Origin: Euryarchaeota archaeon UBA136
GTDB taxonomy: Archaea; Thermoplasmatota; Poseidoniia; MGIII; CG-Epi1
Length of the DNA stretch: 34,798 nt
Reading direction: 5' to 3'
Assembly (NCBI GenBank): GCA_002506485.1
Contig: DAXQ01000067.1
Coordinates: 1 to 34,798, forward strand
Positions 23,446 to 31,422 of this stretch are shown here, piece after piece (the first letter of the stretch is position 1; each line of letters begins with the position of its first letter). The position numbers and the translations under genes were made by a program. Below the pieces are notes generated by a model. The model was not told the DNA's origin. It was given only the letters and a program-made list of their open reading frames with translations, and made no database searches.

Positions 23446-24224
23446 TGGAACATACAGCACTGCTATACTTTGTCGGCCCTGCAGGTGCAGGGAAATCGAC
23501 TTTGGTGGCTACTTTACAGGAATGGATGCAACATCAACGCTACGATGGTGTAGCCGTCAATCTTGATCCAGGTGCTGAGACGGTTCCTTATCAGGCTGCT
23601 ATCGACGTACGTGAGAAATTCACGTTGAAGGAGATAATGAATGAGTATAGTTTAGGGCCAAATGGTGCACAGGTAGTTTGTGCAGACCTGCTGGCTGTTG
23701 AGCTGGACTGGATTCGGGGTCATATAGAGGAGATAAACTGTGACTATTTTCTGGTAGATACCCCTGGACAAACCGAGCTTTTTCTTTATCGTGAGGCTTC
23801 TAAAGTCTTTGTTGAGAATCTATCAGATCGTTCAGCAATGATTTTACTTCTGGATCCTCTTCTTTCGCGAACACCAGATGGTTTTGTGACCCAATTGCTT
23901 CTAGCTTCCGCAGCCCATTTGAGGTTCCAGATACCAATCTTTCCAGTACTGACCAAGTGTGATCTTTTGGAGCCCGAAGAAGTTGATAACGTTCGCGAGT
24001 GGGCGACAGACCTAGATAAATTGGCGATGTCAATGCCTCATTTGGAAGGAATGTCAGGAGTTCTTTCTTCGGAATTACTGCGTGTCTTGCAGGTTCTTGC
24101 CTTGGAATCGAATTTGATTGCGGTATCTTCCAAAGAAGGAGAGGGAATGGACGATTTGTACTCCATAATCCAGTCAACGTTTGCCGGGGGAGATGACTTA
24201 GAAGCACATGTTGACACCGATTAA
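23445..24224 (+). CDS. GPN-loop GTPase
   Basis: A 259-residue SIMIBI GTPase of the archaeal GPN family (homologues of eukaryotic Gpn1-3, which help assemble RNA polymerase; the archaeal role is unsettled). Motifs in order: Walker A GPAGAGKST, the family-defining Gly-Pro-Asn in SLGPNGA, G3 DTPGQTELF, G4 TKCDLLE and G5 SSKEGEG. The ATG shares one base with the stop codon of the CARDB gene (TAATG), so it is cotranscribed with that surface protein, an odd pairing that probably only reflects genome compaction. Confidence 0.93.
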   Translation: MEHTALLYFVGPAGAGKSTLVATLQEWMQHQRYDGVAVNLDPGAETVPYQAAIDVREKFTLKEIMNEYSLGPNGAQVVCADLLAVELDWIRGHIEEINCDYFLVDTPGQTELFLYREASKVFVENLSDRSAMILLLDPLLSRTPDGFVTQLLLASAAHLRFQIPIFPVLTKCDLLEPEEVDNVREWATDLDKLAMSMPHLEGMSGVLSSELLRVLQVLALESNLIAVSSKEGEGMDDLYSIIQSTFAGGDDLEAHVDTD

Positions 24225-24239
24225 TTCCCGTTTTTAGTG

Positions 24240-24264
24240 GCTATTATTAATACTGCTATTATTA
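24240..24264 (+). repeat. Direct repeat GCTATTATTA x2 upstream of the leucine-degradation cluster
   Basis: Two exact 10-nt copies, 24240-24249 and 24255-24264, with a 15-nt period. They sit immediately before the Shine-Dalgarno AGGAGA (24264-24269) of the crotonase gene. They may be regulator half-sites or alternative TATA elements. The spacing to the ATG (10 nt after the second copy) does not fit a TATA role for copy two. Confidence 0.5.
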
Positions 24265-24273
24265 GGAGAATAC

Positions 24274-25026
24274 ATGCCTAATCAGGTACCTCTTATTGTT
24301 GAGCGACAAGGCAGTGTTTTGACCTTAAGTTTGAACAATCTTAGTAAAAAAAATGCATTGAATTCCGAAATGATGGGAGCTATGACAGCAGCAATTGAGG
24401 GTTCTGGAAAATACAGTGAATTAAGAGCAGTCGTGATTCAGGGCTCCGGTTCCGTTTTCTGTTCCGGAGCTGAAGTAACTAGCTGGAAGGCAGAGGAATT
24501 ACAATTATTGCTAAGGTCTTTAGTTGAATGTCCTTTACCCACCATATCTTATGTCCGTGGTATTTGTTTAGGGGGAGGGATGGGCCTAGCCGGTGCGTCG
24601 GATTTCGTTTTGGCCGAAGAAGGGACCAAATTTGGTTTTCCCGAGGTCAAGATAGGTATGGTTCCAGCTGTCATATCTCCATATGTTGCCCGAAAATTAA
24701 CTTTAGGAAAGATGAGGGAATCATTCATAACTGGAGAGATATTTGGAACATCTAAGGCACTTTCTATAGGATTTCTATATGGTATTGAAGAGAGGAATGA
24801 AAACGGTGCTCTTCAAACATTAATATCAGATATTGAAAAGGGAGGCCCTCAGGCTCAGACACACATCAAGAGATTATTGAATGGGGATATTTTATCCAGA
24901 AAAATTCAAGAAAGGGACCTGGCATTGGCAGATTTCATATCTCAGATAAGGGAAGGTTCTGAATCTAAGGAGGGTATCAGATCTTTTTTAGAAAAGCGGA
25001 AGCCAGATTGGTGTCGTGATGATTAA
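24274..25026 (+). CDS. Enoyl-CoA hydratase/isomerase family (probable methylglutaconyl-CoA hydratase)
   Basis: A 250-residue crotonase. The oxyanion-hole segments are visible: VFCSGAEV and GICLGGGMGLAGASDFVLA. The block FGFPEVKIGMVPAVISPYV resembles the AUH/LiuC branch, and its position ahead of a methylcrotonyl-CoA carboxylase supports 3-methylglutaconyl-CoA hydratase, which makes HMG-CoA in leucine breakdown. A general enoyl-CoA hydratase is the alternative. The ATG has a good Shine-Dalgarno (AGGAGA). The 3' end overlaps the biotin carboxylase start by 8 nt. Confidence 0.78.
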   Translation: MPNQVPLIVERQGSVLTLSLNNLSKKNALNSEMMGAMTAAIEGSGKYSELRAVVIQGSGSVFCSGAEVTSWKAEELQLLLRSLVECPLPTISYVRGICLGGGMGLAGASDFVLAEEGTKFGFPEVKIGMVPAVISPYVARKLTLGKMRESFITGEIFGTSKALSIGFLYGIEERNENGALQTLISDIEKGGPQAQTHIKRLLNGDILSRKIQERDLALADFISQIREGSESKEGIRSFLEKRKPDWCRDD

Positions 25027-26494
25027 AAAGATATTGATTGCTAACCGAGGAGAAATAGCTTGTCGAATTATCAAAGCTTGCAAAGAAATGCAGATTTCTG
25101 CAGTTGCAGTATACTCGGATGTTGATTCAGAATCCCCCCATGTATTGATGGCAGACGAGGCGATTTTGATTGGACCTGCCAATCCTTCTGAAAGTTATCT
25201 GGATTTCGATAAAATTGTTGATGCTGCTAAACAGACAAATTCTGATGCTATCCATCCAGGTTACGGTTTCCTATCAGAAAATGGTGATTTTGCTAAATAT
25301 GTCAATGATTCCGATCTAGTTTTCATAGGTCCGGATCCAGATACAATAAAATTGATGGGTGATAAGGCCGAATCCAAGAAAATGATGGCTGAGGCTGGAG
25401 TTCCTACTATTCCTGGTAATGATGGAGAATTAAGTGGTAATGTCGATGCGGTTGCTCGAGATATTGGTTATCCGTTGATGGTCAAGGCAGCTGCAGGCGG
25501 AGGAGGAAAAGGGATGCGTATCGTTGAATCTCCTGAAGAATTGGAGTCTGCTATTGAAGCCGCTAGTAGTGAGGCCCGCAATTCCTTTGGAAATGACACA
25601 CTCATTCTAGAAAAATATCTTGATCAACCTAGACATCTGGAAGTCCAGATTCTGGGGGACCAGCAAGGTAATGTAATTCATCTCTATGAGCGCGAGTGTT
25701 CAATACAAAGGCGCCATCAGAAGATAATTGAAGAATCACCATCTCCTGCAATAAACAACAAGCTTAGGAAAATGATGTGTGAGGCTGCGGTCAAAGCTGC
25801 CAAAGTGGTCAATTATAGTAATGCTGGAACTGTGGAATTCCTATTTCAGGATGGTAAATTCTACTTTCTGGAAATGAATACACGCATTCAGGTTGAGCAT
25901 GGTGTCACTGAGATGGTTTGTGGGATTGATTTAGTCAAATGGCAAATTCGAGTCGCAGACGGAGAGGCACTTGATTTCACTCAAAATGACGTCAAGCAGA
26001 GGGGCCACTCAATTGAGTGCAGAGTTTATGCAGAAGATCCATCACGCGATTTTCTTCCTACACCCGGCCTTATTAGAAAGATGATTTTACCTGAAGGTTC
26101 TGGAATCAGAAATGATGTAGGTGTCTCAGAGGGTCAGGAAGTAACTAGTGATTATGATCCACTTTTAGCAAAGGTAGTGGTTTGGGATTCCTGTAGAAAT
26201 TCAGCGATTAATAGAATGGATTATGCCCTTAGCAATTTTATCATACTTGGATTGATTACCAATCAGCCTTTCCTGAGAGATATTATGAAGAGTGAATCCT
26301 ACCGTAAGGCTTCATTCTCAACGAGATTTGTGGATGAACATTTCTCGGATTGGGAACTTGGGCCCCCATCTCCGGAAGTTATAGCTACAGCTTTATTGGC
26401 TTCTAAATCCGCACCAGAAAAAGTTAGCACAGTATCGTCTAGAGATCCCTATTCTCCTTGGAGTAACAAAGGTACTTGGAGGCAGAACATATAA
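25019..26494 (+). CDS. Biotin carboxylase subunit (probable methylcrotonyl-CoA carboxylase alpha, N-terminal part)
   Basis: ATP-dependent carboxylation of protein-bound biotin. 491 residues with the standard order: biotin carboxylase N-domain (KKILIANRGEIACRI), ATP-grasp with GGGGKGMR and ERECSIQRRHQKIIEES, EMNTRIQVEHGVTE (catalytic and metal site), then the C-domain (RGHSIECRVYAEDP). The ATG overlaps the end of the crotonase gene. A GTG one codon earlier is possible. It ends TAATG into the biotin-carrier gene. The length sum with that gene (491+164) equals a one-chain bacterial MCC alpha subunit, so this looks like a split form. Confidence 0.92.
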   Translation: MIKKILIANRGEIACRIIKACKEMQISAVAVYSDVDSESPHVLMADEAILIGPANPSESYLDFDKIVDAAKQTNSDAIHPGYGFLSENGDFAKYVNDSDLVFIGPDPDTIKLMGDKAESKKMMAEAGVPTIPGNDGELSGNVDAVARDIGYPLMVKAAAGGGGKGMRIVESPEELESAIEAASSEARNSFGNDTLILEKYLDQPRHLEVQILGDQQGNVIHLYERECSIQRRHQKIIEESPSPAINNKLRKMMCEAAVKAAKVVNYSNAGTVEFLFQDGKFYFLEMNTRIQVEHGVTEMVCGIDLVKWQIRVADGEALDFTQNDVKQRGHSIECRVYAEDPSRDFLPTPGLIRKMILPEGSGIRNDVGVSEGQEVTSDYDPLLAKVVVWDSCRNSAINRMDYALSNFIILGLITNQPFLRDIMKSESYRKASFSTRFVDEHFSDWELGPPSPEVIATALLASKSAPEKVSTVSSRDPYSPWSNKGTWRQNI

Positions 26495-26988
26495 TGGCTG
26501 AAACCGTTACTATTGGTTCTAAATCATATTCAGTCAACATTCGCCGTTCAGGTTCCAGCTTTCGTCTTCAAATTGACGATAGGGATTATGATGGAGAGTT
26601 TTCGAGGCTGAACAATGGCAGTCTGGAGATAATAATAGATGGTCGCCGATCCATCACATATTCTGAGAAGAAATTGGATGATTCATATGTATTTGCAGAT
26701 GGTATCAACTATGTTCTACGTCGGCAGTCCCAGAAGGTAGGAAGTGTTGTTCAGGATGAACCGAGAGAAGATTTGGTTATGAGTCCTATCACAGGGAAAC
26801 TGTTAGACCGGAAAGGTGAGAACGGATCTAGTGTAAGGGAGGGGGACGTAATTATTGTCTTGGAAGCAATGAAGATGGAACATCGGTTGAGATCACCGCG
26901 TGATGGAATTATTTCCAGAATCACATCTATTGAGATTGGTGGGCAAGTTAAAGAGGGTGAAATAATGTTTGAATTGGAGGACGAGTGA
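26494..26988 (+). CDS. Biotin carboxyl carrier protein (MCC alpha, C-terminal part)
   Basis: 164 residues. The C-terminal half is a biotinyl domain with the acceptor lysine Lys127 in VLEAMKMEHRL. The N-terminal ~80 residues are beta-rich (SKSYSVNIRRSG, RDYDGEFS, DGRRSITY) and may stand in for the BT domain that docks MCC/PCC alpha on the carboxyltransferase. Start: ATG overlapping the biotin carboxylase stop (TAATG), preceded by GGAGG 11 nt upstream. The in-frame ATG six codons earlier lies inside the previous gene and is less likely. The gene's TGA overlaps the GTG of the carboxyltransferase gene. Confidence 0.88.
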   Translation: MAETVTIGSKSYSVNIRRSGSSFRLQIDDRDYDGEFSRLNNGSLEIIIDGRRSITYSEKKLDDSYVFADGINYVLRRQSQKVGSVVQDEPREDLVMSPITGKLLDRKGENGSSVREGDVIIVLEAMKMEHRLRSPRDGIISRITSIEIGGQVKEGEIMFELEDE

Positions 26989-28592
26989 GCATTATCCAGA
27001 GCCGACACAATTCCAATGGTAAAGAAGCTATTACTAATCGTGAACACAATGATTCTCTTTCCAAGGAACTCCGGAAGAGGATATTAGAAAATAGCAAAGG
27101 AGGAAGGCCTGAGATGGTCAAAAGGCATCAGGAAAGAGGCAAACTTCTGGTAAGGGACCGTATTGAGAAATTGATTGATTCAGATACACCTTTTCTCGAG
27201 TTTTCTCCTTTAGCGGCTTATGGTTTGTACAAAGACGAGGTTCCCTCTGCGGGCATAATTACTGGAATTGGTGTCGTCAATGGAAGAGAGGTGATGATAA
27301 TTGCCAATGATGCAACTGTCAAAGGTGGAACTTATTATCCACTGACTGTTAAGAAGCATCTGAGGGCTCAGGAAGTAGCTCAGGACAATCTCCTGCCTTG
27401 TATTTATCTCGTTGATTCTGGTGGGGCTTTCTTGCCTATGCAGGACGAAGTTTTTCCCGATAAAGAACACTTTGGCCGTATATTCTACAATCAGGCGCAA
27501 ATGTCGGCTAGGGGAATACCTCAGATTGCAGTAGTTATGGGCTCATGCACGGCCGGAGGAGCTTATGTTCCAGCAATGTCGGATGAGACCGTAATAGTGA
27601 AGGAACAGGGAACGATTTTCCTTGGGGGCCCACCTCTGGTCAAGGCTGCAACTGGAGAGGATGTGAATTCGGAAGAATTGGGCGGTGCTGAAGTACACAC
27701 CCGAAAAAGCGGGGTTGCAGATCACTATGCCCTGAATGATTCACATGCAATAGAAATAACCAGAGATATAGTCTCTAATCTGAATCGACTATCTAAATCC
27801 AAATTAGATATTTCTGAACCAGAGGAACCATTGTATAATTCTAAGGATTTGTATGAGATTATACCTAGTAATCCTAAACAGTCATACGATGTTCGAGAAG
27901 TTATAGCCAGACTGGTGGATGCTTCTAAATTCCATGAATTCAAGTCTAATTATGGCAAAACAATAGTTTGTGGTTTTGCTAGAATTATGGGTTATCCAAT
28001 TGGTATTCTGGCAAATAATGGAGTCCTTTTCTCAGAATCTTCTTTGAAAGCAACTCATTTCATAGAGATGTGTTGCCAAAGGAAGATACCAATCGTCTTT
28101 CTTCAGAATATTATGGGTTTTATGGTTGGAAAGGATTACGAGGCGGGAGGAATAGCTAAGGATGGGGCCAAGATGGTAATGGCCGTAGCTAATGCCAAGG
28201 TCCCTAAATTTACCGTGGTTATCGGAGGTTCATTTGGGGCCGGGAATTACGGTATGTGTGGGAGAGCCTATCAACCCCGTCAGCTCTGGATGTGGCCTAA
28301 TGCCAGAATATCGGTAATGGGTGGTGAACAAGCGGCTGATGTGTTGTCTACGGTCAAACAGGAACAATTATTGAAGAAGGGCAAGAAGATGAAGAAATCA
28401 GAGATTGAAGATCTAAGGAAACCAATTCTAGAGAAATATGAGATTGAAGGTAGCCCTTACTATTCCACTGCCCGTTTGTGGGATGATGGGATTATAGATC
28501 CATTGGATACACGTATGATCCTGGCTCTTGGAATATCGACCTCTCTTAATGGTCCTTTGGAGAGTTCTGAATTCGGTGTTTTCAGAATGTGA
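26985..28592 (+). CDS. mccB: Carboxyltransferase subunit, probable methylcrotonyl-CoA carboxylase beta
   Basis: Transfers carboxyl from biotin to an acyl-CoA. The 535-residue length equals bacterial MCC beta. The sequence carries the MCC-type signature rather than the propionyl-CoA form: GSCTAGGAYVPAMSDE, GTIFLGGPPLVKAATGE and HTRKSGVADHYA. A second crotonase-like domain has GGSFGAGNYGMCGRAY and LWMWPNARISVMGGEQAA. With the hydratase and split alpha subunit upstream it forms a leucine-to-HMG-CoA module. Geranyl-CoA carboxylase is the near alternative. GTG start, GTGA overlap with the carrier gene. Confidence 0.9.
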   Translation: MSIIQSRHNSNGKEAITNREHNDSLSKELRKRILENSKGGRPEMVKRHQERGKLLVRDRIEKLIDSDTPFLEFSPLAAYGLYKDEVPSAGIITGIGVVNGREVMIIANDATVKGGTYYPLTVKKHLRAQEVAQDNLLPCIYLVDSGGAFLPMQDEVFPDKEHFGRIFYNQAQMSARGIPQIAVVMGSCTAGGAYVPAMSDETVIVKEQGTIFLGGPPLVKAATGEDVNSEELGGAEVHTRKSGVADHYALNDSHAIEITRDIVSNLNRLSKSKLDISEPEEPLYNSKDLYEIIPSNPKQSYDVREVIARLVDASKFHEFKSNYGKTIVCGFARIMGYPIGILANNGVLFSESSLKATHFIEMCCQRKIPIVFLQNIMGFMVGKDYEAGGIAKDGAKMVMAVANAKVPKFTVVIGGSFGAGNYGMCGRAYQPRQLWMWPNARISVMGGEQAADVLSTVKQEQLLKKGKKMKKSEIEDLRKPILEKYEIEGSPYYSTARLWDDGIIDPLDTRMILALGISTSLNGPLESSEFGVFRM

Positions 28593-28613
28593 ACCTATTC
28601 TCTGCTGTAAGTG

Positions 28614-28621
28614 TTATATAT
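28614..28621 (+). promoter_or_regulatory. TATA box for the 56-aa small gene
   Basis: TTATATAT is centred ~26 nt before the ATG at 28644, which is exact leaderless spacing and supports that gene being real. Confidence 0.55.
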
Positions 28622-28643
28622 GCCCATGATTCGGCCGCAATAG

Positions 28644-28814
28644 ATGGAAGAGTCGATTTGTCGAATTGAATTGGAAATTGAAGACACAACTTACATTGCT
28701 AAGGTCCAGACTGATATGGGTGGCCCACGAGAGTATAGAAGTACACGTTTCGACGGTCTGCTAAATCAACTCATGAGTGAGTTGCAGGCAGAGTTCGAAC
28801 CAGACTTTGAATGA
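28644..28814 (+). CDS. Small acidic protein (56 aa), unknown
   Basis: Begins MEESICRIELEIEDTTYIAKV and ends ELQAEFEPDFE. It looks like a two-stranded beta segment followed by a helix (FDGLLNQLMSELQ), is strongly acidic and has no signal or membrane segment, so it is cytoplasmic. A good TATA box lies at leaderless distance, and its TGA overlaps the ATG of the next small gene (ATGA). No family is recognised. Confidence 0.6.
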   Translation: MEESICRIELEIEDTTYIAKVQTDMGGPREYRSTRFDGLLNQLMSELQAEFEPDFE

Positions 28815-28987
28815 ATCTTTTCCCAGCTCTTGGTGTAACCCTAGGTTTGATAATAGGATATTACTCAGTGAGGATAATTGCAGCACGTATGGGTAAGCCA
28901 TTACCTAGTCTGGGCGAGTTAATGTTTCCACTACACCATACGGATTCAAAGATAGACCAAGCGAATAAGAGAAGAGGCAAACGTTAA
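28811..28987 (+). CDS. Small single-helix membrane protein (58 aa), unknown
   Basis: Begins MNLFPALGVTLGLIIGYYSV, one hydrophobic helix (~3-24), then a basic cytoplasmic-type tail ending QANKRRGKR. The stop/start overlap ATGA with the 56-aa gene implies coupled translation, so the acidic and basic partners may form a complex at the membrane. No family is recognised. It ends 33 nt before the preferred start of the PKD surface protein. Confidence 0.55.
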   Translation: MNLFPALGVTLGLIIGYYSVRIIAARMGKPLPSLGELMFPLHHTDSKIDQANKRRGKR

Positions 28988-29020
28988 ATCCTATTGGAAA
29001 ATAAGACCGTAGGTCCAAAT

Positions 29021-30970
29021 ATGAGATATCTACTGACTGTTGCATTTTTGCTTGCCCTTTCTTTATCACTTAATGAGGATACTTCAGCTGAACCTGAAGT
29101 CTTCATGGTAAGTGTAGATCCTCCTAATGTGGACAACCAAGAAGAACAGACTGTGTCTTTCGAGGCAGACTGTTCAATTTGCAACGAGGAGGAACTAGAC
29201 CATTTTTATTGGCGATCCTCCATTGATGATGTTATCGCAGAGGGTTCTGATTTTTTTGATATTAATTTTGAGATGTCCTCAATGGATTTCTCTACAGGAA
29301 ACCATGAGATCACACTGCAAGTTCGAGATACCGATGGAAATATGAGTGAAATTAATGATAATTCTACCACTTCTCTTGGAGTAACAGATGGCCATGGTGG
29401 AGGCGGAGGTTCAATAGATGTCAATTTTGATGTGGCCCCTCCAACCCTACATCTAGGTGAAACCGCACGCTTTGCCGCTTGCACCGAGATGCAACCCGAA
29501 CCCCAACCTTGTGTTTCCGACCCAGACCCTGATCTCAGCTTTGATTGGACCATTCAATGGGAAGGCGAAGATGGATGGTCGTACCTTGGCGATACAGAAG
29601 CATTTGACTACAATGATTTCGAGGAAGGAACCCACAATGTCAGTCTTATAATCACAGATAATTCTAATGAGGAGGTAAGTGATCCGGGGTATCTGGAAAT
29701 AATGGTTCTACCTCCGATTCCTATTGCTGTAATCGATGCGGCTGAGCAAATTACTGTGAAAGAGGGACAGACATTGGAAATAAGTTCACATTGTGAGAAC
29801 AATAATGCTGAAGTGATAGACTGTGAGCATTCATGGGAGATCTGGGAGTACAAAGATGGTGGAGACTTGCAATTCAGGTTAACAGGCAAGGATATTGTTC
29901 TGAATAACCTTACGAACGAGGACCCAAATGAGTATGAAATCATGCTGCGTACAAATGATGATCTAGGCACCCTCTCCGCTTGGGTCAATGTTATAGTTAC
30001 TGTAAATCCTCCTAACGAGATTCCGTCAGCCGCGATAACAATCTCTCCCCAATCCTTAGGTGGCCTGACCCCAGAGTATTATCAGTACACTGACCTTACC
30101 TTTAGCTCCTCCAGTTCGAATGATCCCGATGGTGAGATCGTAGCCTACAAGTGGTGGTTTAACAATGACCTTGTTTCCGAGGACGCCAATTGGTTAACAT
30201 CTTTCAATGAGACTGCTATTTATCAGATTAAATTGGAGGTTCAGGATGATGATTCAGTATGGAGTACAAAGGTTTCCACTAATTTCAAAATAGTCAGCAA
30301 TAGTCCACCTTCCGTTGATTTTATCATATCTTCTGAAGGTTTGTCATCCACATTTACCAGCACGGTAAGTGATGTAGAAGGCTCTGTCGTTGCATTCGAG
30401 TGGTTTATCGATGATGACCTAATTTCAACAGAGGCGAACACTACATGGACGACCAACCAAAGTGGCAGTTATGCAGTCACACTTAGGGTCATGGATGATG
30501 GAGGTTTATGGTCTGAGGTCACTAAATCTTTCCAAGTGGAGATACTACAGCAGAAAAATTATGTGGCTACCTTCTCTTCAAAGGACATTGATGTGGGCGA
30601 TTCATTTACCATAGATTTCACGGGAACTACGGGAGCTGTAGCTTATTATGAGATTATCGTGAATTATCCAAATGGGAGCAAGGACACCTATGTGGCCCAT
30701 CACACTGCCAATGGCTACGTTATAGACTTCAATCGTGCAGGCACTTATGCTCTGGACATTACGGTTTTCTGGGCAGATGGTGTTCCTCAGGATGGGCTTG
30801 CGGACTGGTATGGTCCGACCGTCTATGTTGGACAGGAGGATGAACCTGTCGATAATACGCAGCCTCCCGAGGTTGTTGAACCCGATGATTCAAGCCCCTT
30901 GCCATCCATCTCCGTAGTTGTGTCCTTGGTAACGTTATCACTTTTAGCAGTCTTACGTCGTCAAAGATAG
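29021..30970 (+). CDS. Secreted PKD-repeat surface protein with C-terminal sorting-like tail
   Basis: 649 residues from the preferred ATG, with signal peptide MRYLLTVAFLLALSLSL and cleavage near TSAEP. A TTG nine codons upstream is the alternative start. About five PKD-like or Ig-like domains follow, with typical motifs such as NDPDGEIVAYKWWF, SDVEGSVVAFEWFIDDD and GSYAVTLRVMDDGG. Next are a further beta domain (~500-605), an acidic Pro-rich linker, SPLPS, a hydrophobic helix and VLRRQR at the very end. Paired cysteines (CSIC, CTEMQ, CENNN) may form disulfides. Probably a cell-surface structural or binding protein. Its end overlaps the convergent small PKD gene by 10 nt. Confidence 0.8.
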   Translation: MRYLLTVAFLLALSLSLNEDTSAEPEVFMVSVDPPNVDNQEEQTVSFEADCSICNEEELDHFYWRSSIDDVIAEGSDFFDINFEMSSMDFSTGNHEITLQVRDTDGNMSEINDNSTTSLGVTDGHGGGGGSIDVNFDVAPPTLHLGETARFAACTEMQPEPQPCVSDPDPDLSFDWTIQWEGEDGWSYLGDTEAFDYNDFEEGTHNVSLIITDNSNEEVSDPGYLEIMVLPPIPIAVIDAAEQITVKEGQTLEISSHCENNNAEVIDCEHSWEIWEYKDGGDLQFRLTGKDIVLNNLTNEDPNEYEIMLRTNDDLGTLSAWVNVIVTVNPPNEIPSAAITISPQSLGGLTPEYYQYTDLTFSSSSSNDPDGEIVAYKWWFNNDLVSEDANWLTSFNETAIYQIKLEVQDDDSVWSTKVSTNFKIVSNSPPSVDFIISSEGLSSTFTSTVSDVEGSVVAFEWFIDDDLISTEANTTWTTNQSGSYAVTLRVMDDGGLWSEVTKSFQVEILQQKNYVATFSSKDIDVGDSFTIDFTGTTGAVAYYEIIVNYPNGSKDTYVAHHTANGYVIDFNRAGTYALDITVFWADGVPQDGLADWYGPTVYVGQEDEPVDNTQPPEVVEPDDSSPLPSISVVVSLVTLSLLAVLRRQR

Positions 30971-31422
30971 ACTTTCTCTTTCCGAATCTGGTGTGTCCAG
31001 TAGCCAAGCATAGCACTCATGATTAGTTCAGAGCCTGCTATCGCAAAGAATAGAGCCTCGTTATGGATGATATCTTCTTGATATTCCTCTTCATAATTAA
31101 CGATAAGAATCAATTCCTTAGCTATGTCTTCCTCTTCGTAGAAGGCAGTGAAAGTGACATTATACCTTCCTGAGGCATGAACAGTGTGGGTTACACTCGA
31201 TAAATTCGAGTATCGCGTCCCATTTCCCGCAATATCTCTTCCAAAATCCCACTCAACAGATGTAGCATTGTCAGTTCCAGTTGCGGAGAAGGTAACCTCA
31301 TCGCCTGCATCTACAAACACAAGGTCCGATTCCTCGTTTGCTTCTATTTCAACTTCACCAGTGGTGGTGGGCAACAGTAGAAGTATGATAATTATTATCA
31401 GACTAGACTTGAACTTTACCAT
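30961..31422 (-). CDS. Small membrane-anchored PKD-domain protein
   Basis: 153 residues: a strongly hydrophobic signal peptide (SSLIIIIILLLLPTTTGE), one PKD-like domain (~28-110, with DAGDEVTFSATGT, SVEWDFG, HTVHASGRYNVTFTAFY) and a C-terminal membrane helix (~124-143, LFFAIAGSELIMSAMLGYW) with a basic tail. It starts 20 nt inside the csl4 gene on the same strand, so it is last in the mcm-METTL5-csl4 group. A single extracellular PKD domain on an anchor suggests a partner or receptor for larger surface proteins, but no function is known. Confidence 0.68.
   Translation of the reverse strand: MVKFKSSLIIIIILLLLPTTTGEVEIEANEESDLVFVDAGDEVTFSATGTDNATSVEWDFGRDIAGNGTRYSNLSSVTHTVHASGRYNVTFTAFYEEEDIAKELILIVNYEEEYQEDIIHNEALFFAIAGSELIMSAMLGYWTHQIRKEKVYL

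Noticed and set aside
26985..28592. Propionyl- or acetyl-CoA carboxylase beta
   Set aside because: The GSCTAGGAYVPAMSDE and GGPPLVKAATGE/HTRKSGVADHYA blocks are of methylcrotonyl-CoA carboxylase type, and the adjacent crotonase fits leucine catabolism.
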